A DNA stretch of 64,000 nucleotides from an uncultured Candidatus Saccharibacteria bacterium (GTDB taxonomy: Bacteria > Patescibacteriota > Saccharimonadia > Saccharimonadales > Saccharimonadaceae), in NCBI GenBank assembly GCA_937889535.1, contig CALBZW010000014.1, positions 28,191 through 92,190 of the forward strand. The letters run 5' to 3'. This document shows, one piece after another, positions 1 through 8,265 of this stretch (positions are counted from its first letter, which is position 1; each line of letters opens with the position of its first letter). The notes beneath the pieces are model-generated. The model was not told the origin of the DNA and searched no databases. It worked only from the letters and a program-made list of their open reading frames with translations. The position numbers were made by a program, and so were the translations under genes.

Positions 1-626
1 TCTTGGGCGATAAGCCAACCCGTGTCATCGCCGGTCTCCTCATGCAACAGATTTTTCTCTTTGCTCAGCAACGTACCACTACGGAGCATCTTTTAGTTGT
101 CATTGACGAAGTCGCGGTCGTTGAGAATCCTATCCTAATGCGTTTTCTTTCTGAAATGCGCAAATATAATGTCTCAGTGATTCTTGCCGGTCAGTATTTC
201 GGCCAAATTAGTCCAGACTTGCGTGCTGGCATTTTGGCAAACGTTAGTAATTATTATATCTTCCGCGTCTCGCGCAGCGATGCTGATTTACTGAGTCAGA
301 ATCTGCAGCTCAAACTCATCGGCAGTCAGGGTGTAGAGGATGAACAAAAACTTTTCACTGGGCTTAAAGCACGCGAATGTTTAGTTCAGCTTAGCTGTCA
401 AGGCGAGCTTTATTCCTTGGCTAAGGCTCGCACTCCCGACCATTGTCCGCCGCCAAACAAAGCAATACCGACATTAATAAACTCCCATACAGATCTTAAC
501 TCGCAAAAATCGCAACCCGTTTTTGCTTTTTCGATTACATCTGAGTTTTCGGCACTAGAAATCATGCATCAAAATAGCACTAATCGTAAGCCACTAAAAT
601 TAATTCCAAAAGGAAAAACTTCATGA
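1..626 (+). CDS. Conjugation-type ATPase (VirD4/TraG/HerA-like), C-terminal part
   Basis: The gene is cut by the window edge, so only about the last 207 residues are present and the true start lies upstream. A hydrophobic strand ending LLVVIDEVA is a Walker B motif. The following MRKYNVSVILAGQYFGQI segment matches the post-Walker-B region of conjugative coupling and DUF87-type ATPases, in which the enzyme scans neighbouring conformers along the hexamer. Such proteins pump DNA or protein at the inner face of the membrane, or energise pilus systems. The tail after about residue 150 is low in complexity and probably disordered. The stop overlaps the next start by ATGA, so the following two genes are probably co-transcribed. 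The family assignment is good; the exact role (type IV secretion or pilus) cannot be read here. Confidence 0.7.
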   Translation, partial: LGDKPTRVIAGLLMQQIFLFAQQRTTTEHLLVVIDEVAVVENPILMRFLSEMRKYNVSVILAGQYFGQISPDLRAGILANVSNYYIFRVSRSDADLLSQNLQLKLIGSQGVEDEQKLFTGLKARECLVQLSCQGELYSLAKARTPDHCPPPNKAIPTLINSHTDLNSQKSQPVFAFSITSEFSALEIMHQNSTNRKPLKLIPKGKTS

Positions 627-1339
627 AAGATGATTCTTTTCTCGAAATTGCCGATAAGATTTTTCTAAATATCTTCGGGCAAAAAAGTAACTTAACTCTT
701 GATGAGATTCGCAATCAATTCGCTTTCGATCTCAAACTTCCGACTGGAGTTAAAGACTCAACTACTGGCGAAGCTACTTACTCCGCTATGCCGAACGTTA
801 AGACTTACATGAAGTGCGAGAACACTTATCAGTACGACCGAGATAAAGGTTGGATGCTCCCGAAACAAGGCATTAAGAATCTCGACGACATTATCAAAAT
901 TTGGCAGACCATTAACTATACTACGACCGAACGCGTCTACGATAGCGAAAATGTTGTCAAAAGTGACCCGATTTATAACTCAATCAATGTCTATGCTTCG
1001 ACGAACTGCGGCAAATGCAAAAACATTCTCTTCTGCGACGGTACTTACGATAGTGAATTCGCTATCGCTTGCCAGCGCAGTACTGGCGTGAATTTCTGTC
1101 TTCGAGCCGACGATTCAAATAGCTGCACAAATTCTTATAACGTGATTTGCTCTGGTAAAATCAGTAATTCTTTTTTCATTCAAGACGCCAGCAACCTCAA
1201 TGAATGTCTTTTCTGTAGTCATATTTCCGATCAGGAATACTGCATCGCCAATATGCAATTTGAACGTGAAGAGTACTTTTACATTAAACAACAAGTGATT
1301 AAGTGGGTCTTGGCTGAACGTGCTAAAATAAAGTCATGA
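623..1339 (+). CDS. Cysteine-rich CPR-type hypothetical protein
   Basis: This 238-residue protein has no signal peptide. Its second half holds at least eleven cysteines in a loose repeat in which serine, asparagine and cysteine recur (CGKCKNILFC, then single or paired cysteines every 8 to 15 residues). It ends with a CFSH/QEYCIANMQFEREEYF-like segment. That closing pattern, a cysteine next to an N-x-Q-[FY]-x-[RK]-E-E-Y box, is recalled from uncharacterised cysteine-rich proteins common in CPR genomes. No catalytic motif is visible; metal binding or a beta-helical stack is possible. It overlaps both neighbours by four bases, so it is translationally coupled to the ATPase upstream and to the DUF167 gene downstream. 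Function unknown. Confidence 0.75.
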   Translation: MKDDSFLEIADKIFLNIFGQKSNLTLDEIRNQFAFDLKLPTGVKDSTTGEATYSAMPNVKTYMKCENTYQYDRDKGWMLPKQGIKNLDDIIKIWQTINYTTTERVYDSENVVKSDPIYNSINVYASTNCGKCKNILFCDGTYDSEFAIACQRSTGVNFCLRADDSNSCTNSYNVICSGKISNSFFIQDASNLNECLFCSHISDQEYCIANMQFEREEYFYIKQQVIKWVLAERAKIKS

Positions 1340-1563
1340 TATATACCGTCACGGTCAAACCGCATTCCAAGAAAGGTCCACTCGTCCTCGCGACCAGTAG
1401 TAATAATGAGCTGACGGTTTATTTACGCGAAAAGCCGGTTGACGGCGAAGCTAATCAGGCATTAATTAGACTTTTGGCGGAACATTTCGGCGTAGCTAAA
1501 ACGTGTATCCATATCAAAACCGGCGCGCGTGGACGCCAGAAACTTATCGAAGTTAATAATTAA
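1336..1563 (+). CDS. DUF167 (YggU family) small protein
   Basis: At 75 residues this is a full-length member of the YggU/DUF167 family. It shows the family's signatures: KPHSKK near the start, LTVYLREKPVDGEANQALI in the middle and GARGRQKLIEV at the end. The family has a small alpha/beta fold and no firmly established biochemical role. It is the last gene of a three-gene overlapping set; the ATG lies inside the upstream stop region (ATGA). After it comes a short gap with a TGC-TACAAT promoter for the next gene. Confidence 0.85.
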   Translation: MIYTVTVKPHSKKGPLVLATSSNNELTVYLREKPVDGEANQALIRLLAEHFGVAKTCIHIKTGARGRQKLIEVNN

Positions 1564-1587
1564 CCCCGCAAAACCTCGGAAACATGC

Positions 1588-1593
1588 TACAAT
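1588..1593 (+). promoter_or_regulatory. Extended -10 promoter of the TM2-domain gene
   Basis: TACAAT preceded by TGC is an extended -10 box, and no good -35 box is seen. A leader of about 25 bases follows with a clear GAGGTGA Shine-Dalgarno sequence before the ATG. Confidence 0.55.
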
Positions 1594-1625
1594 AAAATTA
1601 ATTGGTAATAATAGTGAGGTGAAAG

Positions 1626-2087
1626 ATGTCAGAAATCTTAAAAATCAATGGCGCCGAAGTTAAAATCGGTGAGGATAATGGTGAAGTCGTAACTGTTCCA
1701 ATTGCATCTCTGCAATTCTCCAACCCTCAGGTTGGAGACAAGGTGGAAGTTTTTCGGGACGGTAAAGAATATATTGTCCGTCGCGAAAAAGAGGCCTGTC
1801 CAGAAGACGAAGAGGGTGTCCGTACGATCAATAAGCACGTTTTTGTCTGGGTCGGCAACTTCTTGTTCGGTAGTCTTGGCGTCGACCGCTTCATGCGCGG
1901 GCAGATCGGTCTCGGCGTCTTGAAACTTTTACTTAGCACGATTGGTTGGATCACGATTATCGGTGGATTCGCTGGTTGGATCTGGACTCTAGTTGACTGG
2001 ATTGTCTCCATGACAAAAGCCTACGGTTCAGCTTACGCTTCGAGTGAAAATCTGACCTTCGACGAACATGGCAACTATATTAACTAG
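1626..2087 (+). CDS. TM2-domain membrane protein
   Basis: The first 55 residues form a soluble, beta-rich segment. Residues 70 to 130 are a TM2 domain: a conserved FLFGSLGVDRFMRGQIGLGVLKL stretch begins the first membrane helix, a short turn follows, and the second helix is rich in tryptophan and isoleucine (IWTLVDWIVS). TM2 proteins are small bacterial membrane proteins of unknown biochemical activity. The D-R-F motif at the helix start, typical of the family (GxxGxHRFY), is present as GVDRF. The start is supported by a GAGGTGA ribosome binding site. A GNAT acetyltransferase follows 22 bases downstream and probably shares the transcript. Confidence 0.85.
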   Translation: MSEILKINGAEVKIGEDNGEVVTVPIASLQFSNPQVGDKVEVFRDGKEYIVRREKEACPEDEEGVRTINKHVFVWVGNFLFGSLGVDRFMRGQIGLGVLKLLLSTIGWITIIGGFAGWIWTLVDWIVSMTKAYGSAYASSENLTFDEHGNYIN

Positions 2088-2109
2088 ATAAGAAAGCAAA
2101 GGAGGTAGT

Positions 2110-2550
2110 ATGGAAGAAGTTGAGTTTAGGATCGCTACGCGTGATGACTTGCCGGGGATGATTGAGTTGACGAATCGTTGCTTTGATGAGCATACCCCGC
2201 TAGAGTATGCCGAGAAGGTCTGGGATGAGGCCGCTAATGACCAAAATCAAATTTATTTGAATGGCTGGAAAGACGGCAAAATCGTTGCTCATACGAAGAT
2301 TACGATTATCCCCACAATTTATGAGGATATGAATACCTATGCTATTCTGAACCACGTCTGCGTTGATCCTGATGTCCGTCGTCAGCACCTCGGTACGCGA
2401 CTGTTAGATGAGGTTTTCCGGATTTGCCGCGAGCGCGACGTCAAGGCTGTGGAGTTCTGGTCCAAGAACTTCCGCGAAGCCGCACATGCCTTATACAAAA
2501 AATATGGTTTTGAAGTTGTTGACGCAAAATTCTTTGCTAAGGACGTCTAG
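2110..2550 (+). CDS. GNAT-family N-acetyltransferase
   Basis: This 146-residue protein has the whole GNAT fold. The N-terminal strand (VEFRIATRDDLPGMIELTN) is typical. The acetyl-CoA loop reads DVRRQHLGTRLLDE, matching the Q/RxxGxG/A motif A with RRQHLG. The end ALYKKYGFEVV is motif B. The substrate cannot be told; no RimI signature is obvious. A strong AAAGGAGG site precedes the ATG. It sits between the TM2 gene and a membrane-anchored unknown, with only 24 bases to the next gene. Confidence 0.88.
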   Translation: MEEVEFRIATRDDLPGMIELTNRCFDEHTPLEYAEKVWDEAANDQNQIYLNGWKDGKIVAHTKITIIPTIYEDMNTYAILNHVCVDPDVRRQHLGTRLLDEVFRICRERDVKAVEFWSKNFREAAHALYKKYGFEVVDAKFFAKDV

Positions 2551-2574
2551 GGAAGGAGAAAAGGGAGGCAGAGT

Positions 2575-3756
2575 ATGAAAATTAGTAGTGTACACATCGG
2601 TGGGTGGTTTCAGCGCACTATGCTCCAACTTTCGGAGGTTTACGACTTTTTGCGCAATGGCGAAAGTCAGCTCAAGCTCAGTAAGAAAAAACTTACTGAA
2701 TTACACAAAAGCCTTAATATTGGCAGTATCGAATATGGCGTAGCCGGCGAGGAGTTCGTCTCTTTTACGACGAGCGAGCTACTGCATGTGAAGATTTTTG
2801 AAGATGGCTTGATTGTTGTCGGCAGTAATGAAGTTAGCGAAGAGACGCTATTTGCCGATGTCGAAAAGCTAAAAGATTATTACGAAGAAAGACTTTCGCC
2901 TGCCATTAATTATCTCTTTAGCCTTGGCGCGCCAGTGCCAAAAGAGCTTGCCCATATCGAGAACATCTATCCGTACTTCGTTGTCTGTGATAATGCGACC
3001 CGCGAAGACATCGCAGAGCTGCTGTCGAAGACCGAACGTCAAAAGTATTTTGAATTTGATAACAAGAATTACAGTGTTTTGCGCGGCGATAAGTATTATT
3101 TCATCAATAACAAGAAAACTTCGACCGCAAATATCGAACGTTATATTGAAGAGCAAGTCTTTATTCGTGAATTTAAGGGGCAGTTACATCGCTACCTGAA
3201 TCTTCACCGTATTATCTGGGAGAAAATTGACCACGTCAAGGATCGTGCTAAGGTTCGCGGTAGCGACGTGATCAAATTCTCGACTAAGCTCGAAAGTTAT
3301 GCGAAGACCGTGACGTTGATTGATGGCCGCATCCGCCAGATGTCAACCTATATCTCGACTCGTGAACGAATTGCAAAACAAGACAAAGAATTAGAGGAAT
3401 TTCTCGCAATTTCCGGATTCCGCTACGAAACTCTGAGAAATACGCTTGAGTATATTCGCGATCTGTGGGATATGACGAAAAATTACGTTAATTCTGCTCA
3501 AAAACTGTTTGACGGTATTAAGCAAGATGTTACCTCTAGCTCTATCAATAGCTTGACGATTGTCACCTCAATGTCTGCCGGCGCTGCGATTCTTGATCTC
3601 TTTACCGAATCTGAGCCGAGTTTTACGACTTTCGGTTTTGTGTATTTCTTCATCCTCGCCTTTGTCGGCTGGGCAGCGACCAAGTTGTTGACGTACGTAG
3701 CCGAGAAACGCAAATATGAGATTTCGGACGTCGATATTGATAGGAATATTAAATAA
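2575..3756 (+). CDS. Hypothetical protein with C-terminal membrane helices, CorA-like layout
   Basis: Residues 1 to about 220 look like a soluble alpha/beta domain. Residues 220 to 320 are predicted long helices rich in charged residues (REFKGQLHRYLNLHRIIWEKI and following). Near the end are two hydrophobic stretches (SLTIVTSMSAGAAILDLF and FVYFFILAFVGWAATKLL) split by a short acidic loop, then a charged tail. This order of soluble domain, long helix and two terminal membrane helices resembles CorA-type transporters. The GMN motif is absent, so magnesium transport should not be assumed. The spacing to the genes on either side (24 and 8 bases) suggests an operon with the acetyltransferase and the envelope protein downstream. 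Confidence 0.6.
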   Translation: MKISSVHIGGWFQRTMLQLSEVYDFLRNGESQLKLSKKKLTELHKSLNIGSIEYGVAGEEFVSFTTSELLHVKIFEDGLIVVGSNEVSEETLFADVEKLKDYYEERLSPAINYLFSLGAPVPKELAHIENIYPYFVVCDNATREDIAELLSKTERQKYFEFDNKNYSVLRGDKYYFINNKKTSTANIERYIEEQVFIREFKGQLHRYLNLHRIIWEKIDHVKDRAKVRGSDVIKFSTKLESYAKTVTLIDGRIRQMSTYISTRERIAKQDKELEEFLAISGFRYETLRNTLEYIRDLWDMTKNYVNSAQKLFDGIKQDVTSSSINSLTIVTSMSAGAAILDLFTESEPSFTTFGFVYFFILAFVGWAATKLLTYVAEKRKYEISDVDIDRNIK

Positions 3757-3764
3757 GGAGTAAT

Positions 3765-5081
3765 ATGAAAAAACTAATTCCAGGGATTGCTTGTAGTATT
3801 ATCGCCGTAAGCAGCCTATTATGCGCGCCGACTTCGGCTTTAAGCCTTGCGCCATGCCCGGATGACGAAAATAAGGCTGAGTGCGAAGCGCGTCAAGAGC
3901 AACTTGTAAAATGTTGGGACAAAACCACTAATCTTGAAGAATGCGAAAAACAACTTAAAACGCAGGTGAACCAATCTCAAGAGAGTTCCTCTATCCCAGC
4001 GACCTTTGTCGCCGAACTTGACGACTCCGAACAATCGATTGGCTTTTGGGCGGGCAAGAGCTTTTTGCTGGCTGGCAATAATCTTAAAAGTAGCACCGAT
4101 GTTCGTAATGGCCTGTTGCTGGCCGCTGGTAATAATCTCCAGCTCAGTGGCCAATCCGAGTACGGTTTTCTTTTCGGTAACATTATCAAATTCTCCGGTA
4201 GCACACAGCGGGACTTATATATTGCGGGTAATGGCGTTACGTTGACTTCCGACGCTAAGATTGGTCGTGACGTTTTCGTAGCGAGTGGTGAGCTGAGAAT
4301 TGAAACCGACTTGCCTGGTGACCTTAGTGTCACCGCAGACCGTCTCGTGATCGACGAGGGGATTACGATTAATGGCAATGTGAATATTGACGCCGATACG
4401 ATTGTTTTTGGTAAGGATGTTACGATTGGTGGTAAGTTAGTGTATAACGATTCGGCGAACATGGGCGGCGCCGACCAAGTCGCGTACGGTGACGTCGAAA
4501 TTTATCATCTCCAAGAAGTCAGCGCCGAGGCGAAACTTGCCGCAGCGTTCTATAGCAAGTTTCTCAGTATCGCCGGGCTATTCTTGGCCATGGCATTGAT
4601 TTTGGCGGTGTATTCCAAGCTCCATGCTAAGATCGAAACCGAAACTACTCCTGGTCGCTTTGGCACGAACCTTGCAATAGGTCTAGGTGCTCTTATTATT
4701 GTGCCGGTTGTTGCGATTTTCGCCATGTTGACCGTCGTCGCTGCTCCGCTTAGCATTGTCGCATTGCTGGTTTATGGTATTTGTGTCTATCTCGCGCAGG
4801 GTTTCACCGGCCTCTGGCTTGGGCATATTGTTCTTGAGAAACTGTTTAAGGCTAAAGGTAATGCCTTTGTCGAGGCTCTGCTTGGCATTATTATTCTCGG
4901 ACTGCTCGCGCTCGTACCAGTCATCGGCGTCATCACCGGATTCGTCTCGCTCGCTCTCGGTCTCGGGCTAATCGTAAATTGTGTCCGACCGCGCAAGGAC
5001 GATGATAGAGCGGCGCAAAAGGCTACAAAAGCAAAGACCTCCAAGGCTAAGGCTAAAACCGGAAAGGTTGTCAAAAAATAA
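3765..5081 (+). CDS. Polymer-forming (bactofilin-like) envelope protein
   Basis: The protein has a cleavable signal peptide (residues 1-25), then a short cysteine-containing segment. From about residue 80 to 230 there are regular imperfect repeats of about 17 to 20 residues ending in small or aliphatic positions (LLAGNNL, GLLLAAGNNL, LYIAGNGVTL, VFVASGEL, LSVTADRLVI, VNIDADTIVF). This is the ladder of a right-handed beta-helix as in bactofilins and related polymer-forming proteins. Residues 260 to 405 contain about four membrane helices, and the tail is lysine-rich. The likely arrangement is an extracytoplasmic helix domain anchored in the membrane. Function unknown, perhaps envelope shape or scaffolding. 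The next gene begins two bases after the stop. Confidence 0.65.
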   Translation: MKKLIPGIACSIIAVSSLLCAPTSALSLAPCPDDENKAECEARQEQLVKCWDKTTNLEECEKQLKTQVNQSQESSSIPATFVAELDDSEQSIGFWAGKSFLLAGNNLKSSTDVRNGLLLAAGNNLQLSGQSEYGFLFGNIIKFSGSTQRDLYIAGNGVTLTSDAKIGRDVFVASGELRIETDLPGDLSVTADRLVIDEGITINGNVNIDADTIVFGKDVTIGGKLVYNDSANMGGADQVAYGDVEIYHLQEVSAEAKLAAAFYSKFLSIAGLFLAMALILAVYSKLHAKIETETTPGRFGTNLAIGLGALIIVPVVAIFAMLTVVAAPLSIVALLVYGICVYLAQGFTGLWLGHIVLEKLFKAKGNAFVEALLGIIILGLLALVPVIGVITGFVSLALGLGLIVNCVRPRKDDDRAAQKATKAKTSKAKAKTGKVVKK

Positions 5082-5082
5082 T

Positions 5083-5730
5083 ATGCACGACAGCTGGAAA
5101 GACTTTCTCGACTCGGAGTTTGCGAAGCCCTATTTCAAGGAGCTGAGCCAGTTTCTCCACGAAGCTTATGAGACGAAAACGGTTTTTCCAGCTAAACCTC
5201 AGGTCTTCCGCGCTTTTACGACTGACTTGAATCAAGTTAAAGTCGTGATTCTCGGGCAGGATCCTTATCATACGCCCGGTGCCGCACATGGTCTCGCTTT
5301 TTCGGTTCCGAATTCGCAGCCGATTCCGCCCTCGCTCATCAATATTTACAAAGAGATTGACGACGAGTACGGCTCGCATGCTAACCCGCGTGGCAACCTC
5401 AGCAGTTGGCAACAACAAGGCGTACTACTGCTCAATAACGTTTTAACTGTTGAAGCGCACCGCGCCGGCAGCCATCGTGGTAAGGGCTGGGAGCAATTTA
5501 CCGAAGCAACCGTCAAGCATCTGAACGAAAAATGCGATCATCTAGTCTTCATGCTCTGGGGGCGCGATGCGCGCAGCAAGAGTAGTATGATTGATAAGAC
5601 TAAGCATCTCGTACTGGAGTCTCCGCACCCATCGCCGCTCTCGGCGCATAGCGGCTTCTTCGGCAATGGTCATTTCAAAAAGGCCAATGAATTCCTGAAA
5701 GAACATGGTCTGGGTGAAATTATATGGTAG
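5083..5730 (+). CDS. ung: Uracil-DNA glycosylase, family 1
   Basis: This enzyme removes uracil from DNA to start base-excision repair. Motif GQDPYH, with the catalytic aspartate, lies at about residue 60; the LLLLNNVLTVE stretch and the HPSPLSAHSGFFGNGHF motif with the second catalytic histidine follow. The length (215 residues) is normal for the family. The ATG immediately downstream of the previous stop is chosen because the UDG fold begins there with HDSWKDFLDSEF; an in-frame upstream start would add 34 basic residues copied from the other gene's lysine-rich tail. It is co-directional with the upstream envelope gene and probably co-transcribed. Confidence 0.96.
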   Translation: MHDSWKDFLDSEFAKPYFKELSQFLHEAYETKTVFPAKPQVFRAFTTDLNQVKVVILGQDPYHTPGAAHGLAFSVPNSQPIPPSLINIYKEIDDEYGSHANPRGNLSSWQQQGVLLLNNVLTVEAHRAGSHRGKGWEQFTEATVKHLNEKCDHLVFMLWGRDARSKSSMIDKTKHLVLESPHPSPLSAHSGFFGNGHFKKANEFLKEHGLGEIIW

Positions 5731-5745
5731 GTGTAGCGGAATAGT

Positions 5746-5789
5746 TGTATTGCGTTTGTAATGCAGATGTAATGCGATTGTCTTACAAT
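5746..5789 (+). repeat. Four 11-bp phased repeats upstream of a secreted-protein gene
   Basis: The unit TGTAATGCRDW occurs as TGTATTGCGTT, TGTAATGCAGA and TGTAATGCGAT, followed by a decayed TGTCTTACAAT, all exactly 11 bases apart. Units spaced by about one helical turn put the same bases on one face of the DNA, as in a multi-site operator. They lie about 90 bases upstream of the promoter of the cutinase-vWA gene. Confidence 0.55.
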
Positions 5790-5847
5790 TACACTTGAAA
5801 AGCTATAAAAATAGCTCAAAAATCCACAAAATTACAAAAACATCGAA

Positions 5848-5883
5848 CTTGTGCTTGTTAATTTTGAAAAAATTTTGTTATAC
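5848..5883 (+). promoter_or_regulatory. Promoter of the cutinase-vWA gene
   Basis: A TTGTTA -35 box and a TATACT -10 box with an 18-base spacer precede a leader ending in a GCGGAGGC ribosome binding site directly before the start. Confidence 0.5.
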
Positions 5884-5921
5884 TCGCGAAAATACTAAAA
5901 ATAGTAATTCGCGGAGGCAAA

Positions 5922-8012
5922 ATGCGATACGGTTTCAAGTTCAAAATTCAATATCTGGCGGTAGCTTTTCTCGTCATAGCGAGCTGCTTAGTAATTTCGC
6001 CGCCCAGCACTGCGAAAGGCTGCGATGACGTGAAATTTATCTTCGCTCGTGGCTCGGGTGAAACTCTGAGTGATGTTAGTTTTACAGCCTGGCGCGAGAG
6101 CATTGAAGCCGCGCTTCAGAAGTCAACACTCCAGTATAGCTTCTACGAACTCGGCACTTATGCGCAGGGTAGTTACCGTTATCCGGCAGTCAGTGTAAGT
6201 GACTCCATGGGTGGTTTTGGTAATCTTCTTGGCGCCTATCTTAGTCGCGGAGAGTCTTTTGAGTTTGGCAAGAGCGTCGTTCAAGGTATTGGCGAGCTGC
6301 AAACTTATCTACGTATCCAAGCGTCAGCTTGCCCACAGACCAAATTTATTCTCGGCGGCTATTCTCAAGGAGCAATGGTCCTCTCGCGCACGCTCGGAGA
6401 TCTCGATGCCGACCGAATACTCTATGTAGCTACTTTTGGCGACCCCAAGCTTTATCTGCCGGAGGGAAAAGGCGCTATTCCTCCGGCCTGCCTTGGTAGA
6501 TCTTATTCCGACTATCGAGTATACGTTCCGGATTGTCGTGCCTACGAAGGCGTCCTTGGCAGCCAACGTCCGTATCAGCCGGACGAATATACGGATAAGC
6601 TCGGCGTTTGGTGCAATGAAAAGGACATTATGTGCAGCTCCGGATTGAGCGTTGATGATCATACATCATATACAGACAGCGGACTTTACAAAAATGCAGC
6701 GCGTGAGATAAAAACTCGCCTGAAACGCGTTTTCCCTAATGCTTTCTCGAATACTACAATTAAACCTTGGGCGAGCGCTGCCCATAATGTCGCCTTCCTT
6801 TTTGATACATCGGTTTCTATGATTAACGCTATTGGTAATTATAGCAAGAAAGCTAAAACCCTCGCTGCGGAAGTGACAGAAGCGGGCGGTTCGGTGGCGG
6901 TGGCTGAATTCCGCGACCTTGATGACCCGTACGAACCACGCGTTCTCTGTGATTTTGATTGCACTCAATCGGAGATTGATACGCAGCTTGGATCGCTCTA
7001 CACTGGCGGCGGTGGCGACGATCAAGAATCGGTTCTATCCGGATTGCTTTATGCTATGAACAACCTCGATTGGCAGGTTGGCGCAACGAAGAGCATTATC
7101 CTCTTTACGGATGATGAATATCTTTCGCCGGATCGTGACGGCACAACTCTAAACGATGTCGTACAACGCAGTTTAGAAATTGATCCGGTTAATGTCTATG
7201 TCGTCACGCACCCGAGGTATCAAGACTCCTACGAGGAATTAGCAAGCTGTACCGGAGGCGGAACTTTTGACTTCAACGACGCAGATGAATGGGGAAGATT
7301 GACAGACTTGCTACTCTATCGCCCAGAAGCTAGCCTTAATGCTGCGGATTTTTCCGGTATTGTAGGTGATGAATTTTATTTCGATGCCAGCGCCTCTATG
7401 GCTTCGGACGGTGACCGTCTACGTTACGACTGGGATTTAGATGGCGATGGGGAATTTGAAATTTCCAATGGACCGGCTGGGATTTATCAGGTCTATGATC
7501 GACCTTTTTCGGGTTATATCCAAGTTAAAATTACTGACGCTAAGTCTCGTTCTAGTACGATGTCGGCAAAGTTGACCGTAACAGAGCTAGCGCCTCGGTT
7601 CCCAGAAATTTTCGATGTCACCTCTGAAGAGCTCACGTCGAACGACTACCGAATTCAGTATCAGACTGATGCCGAGCGGATTCTAGTCGCCGTCGATGAT
7701 GCTCCGGTTGGTTATCTTAATGACGTAACTCAAGATCTCATATTGACCGACATTATCGCGCCAACTACGTTCCGTTTGATTCCATATACTAGTGGTATCG
7801 GTCGTGGTGAAAGCGTCACACTTGAGCTGGGGCAAGATTTGCCTATTTATCCAGACGGTAATCAGTCATCACAGGAGCCAGCGCCGCCTCAAAAGCCAAT
7901 CCTACCATCAATCCCGTCGCCGATGCCTACGTCCGAATCTACGCAAGCGCTCATTCCTAAAGCCCCCAACGCAGGTGTCGCGAAAGCTAGCTTTACTTCC
8001 GCGGGCCATTAG
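5922..8012 (+). CDS. Secreted cutinase-like hydrolase with vWA and PKD domains
   Basis: An N-terminal signal peptide (about residues 1-32) is followed by a cutinase-type serine hydrolase domain up to about residue 280. It has the nucleophile elbow GYSQG near residue 146 and a late D...DDHTSY stretch supplying the catalytic aspartate and histidine, as in actinobacterial cutinases. Residues 288 to 470 form a von Willebrand A domain with the MIDAS motif DTSVS and a later FTDDE. A PKD-like beta domain (RLRYDWDLDGDGEFE) follows, then a proline-rich tail. There is no membrane anchor or LPxTG signal; the C-terminus APNAG is followed by about ten residues and a stop. Cutinases hydrolyse ester bonds in lipids or polyesters; the vWA part suggests adhesion to a host surface. 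The last 20 bases overlap a convergent small gene. Confidence 0.8.
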   Translation: MRYGFKFKIQYLAVAFLVIASCLVISPPSTAKGCDDVKFIFARGSGETLSDVSFTAWRESIEAALQKSTLQYSFYELGTYAQGSYRYPAVSVSDSMGGFGNLLGAYLSRGESFEFGKSVVQGIGELQTYLRIQASACPQTKFILGGYSQGAMVLSRTLGDLDADRILYVATFGDPKLYLPEGKGAIPPACLGRSYSDYRVYVPDCRAYEGVLGSQRPYQPDEYTDKLGVWCNEKDIMCSSGLSVDDHTSYTDSGLYKNAAREIKTRLKRVFPNAFSNTTIKPWASAAHNVAFLFDTSVSMINAIGNYSKKAKTLAAEVTEAGGSVAVAEFRDLDDPYEPRVLCDFDCTQSEIDTQLGSLYTGGGGDDQESVLSGLLYAMNNLDWQVGATKSIILFTDDEYLSPDRDGTTLNDVVQRSLEIDPVNVYVVTHPRYQDSYEELASCTGGGTFDFNDADEWGRLTDLLLYRPEASLNAADFSGIVGDEFYFDASASMASDGDRLRYDWDLDGDGEFEISNGPAGIYQVYDRPFSGYIQVKITDAKSRSSTMSAKLTVTELAPRFPEIFDVTSEELTSNDYRIQYQTDAERILVAVDDAPVGYLNDVTQDLILTDIIAPTTFRLIPYTSGIGRGESVTLELGQDLPIYPDGNQSSQEPAPPQKPILPSIPSPMPTSESTQALIPKAPNAGVAKASFTSAGH

Positions 8013-8193
8013 TGGCACTGCTCAAATGCCAGTGGTCGCCATACTCGCATTTATAGACTGTTAATTTCGGCGCGCCATAATCATGTTCGGCAATCAATGC
8101 CGCCGCTTCCGCCTCGTCACGTGTCGCATAGCAAATCTTCTGCTGATCGCCCACCCAACATTTCTCTGGCGCATGATAAGTCATTTGTTTCAT
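7993..8193 (-). CDS. Small cysteine/histidine protein of zinc-ribbon type
   Basis: This 66-residue protein is read from the minus strand. The sequence YKCEYGDHWHLSS near the C-terminus resembles the C-x-W/HL box of small host and phage proteins whose short motif ends in HLTS; an upstream CWVG provides a further cysteine. The start is taken at the first MKQM because it is followed by a coherent soluble protein, whereas the upstream extension would be a hydrophobic run across the adjacent promoter region. The 3' end overlaps the cutinase gene by 20 bases. Function unknown. Confidence 0.55.
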   Translation of the reverse strand: MKQMTYHAPEKCWVGDQQKICYATRDEAEAAALIAEHDYGAPKLTVYKCEYGDHWHLSSATNGPRK

Positions 8194-8265
8194 CTTTACA
8201 TTGTATAACAAAATCCCCACCATATATAATATATGTGATAAAATAAACGTAAGTGTTAAAAATAG

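Noticed and set aside
5922..8064. Frameshift hiding a lost membrane anchor at the end of the cutinase-vWA protein
   Set aside because: The other frames after the stop do not give a hydrophobic segment, so there is no support for a shifted anchor.
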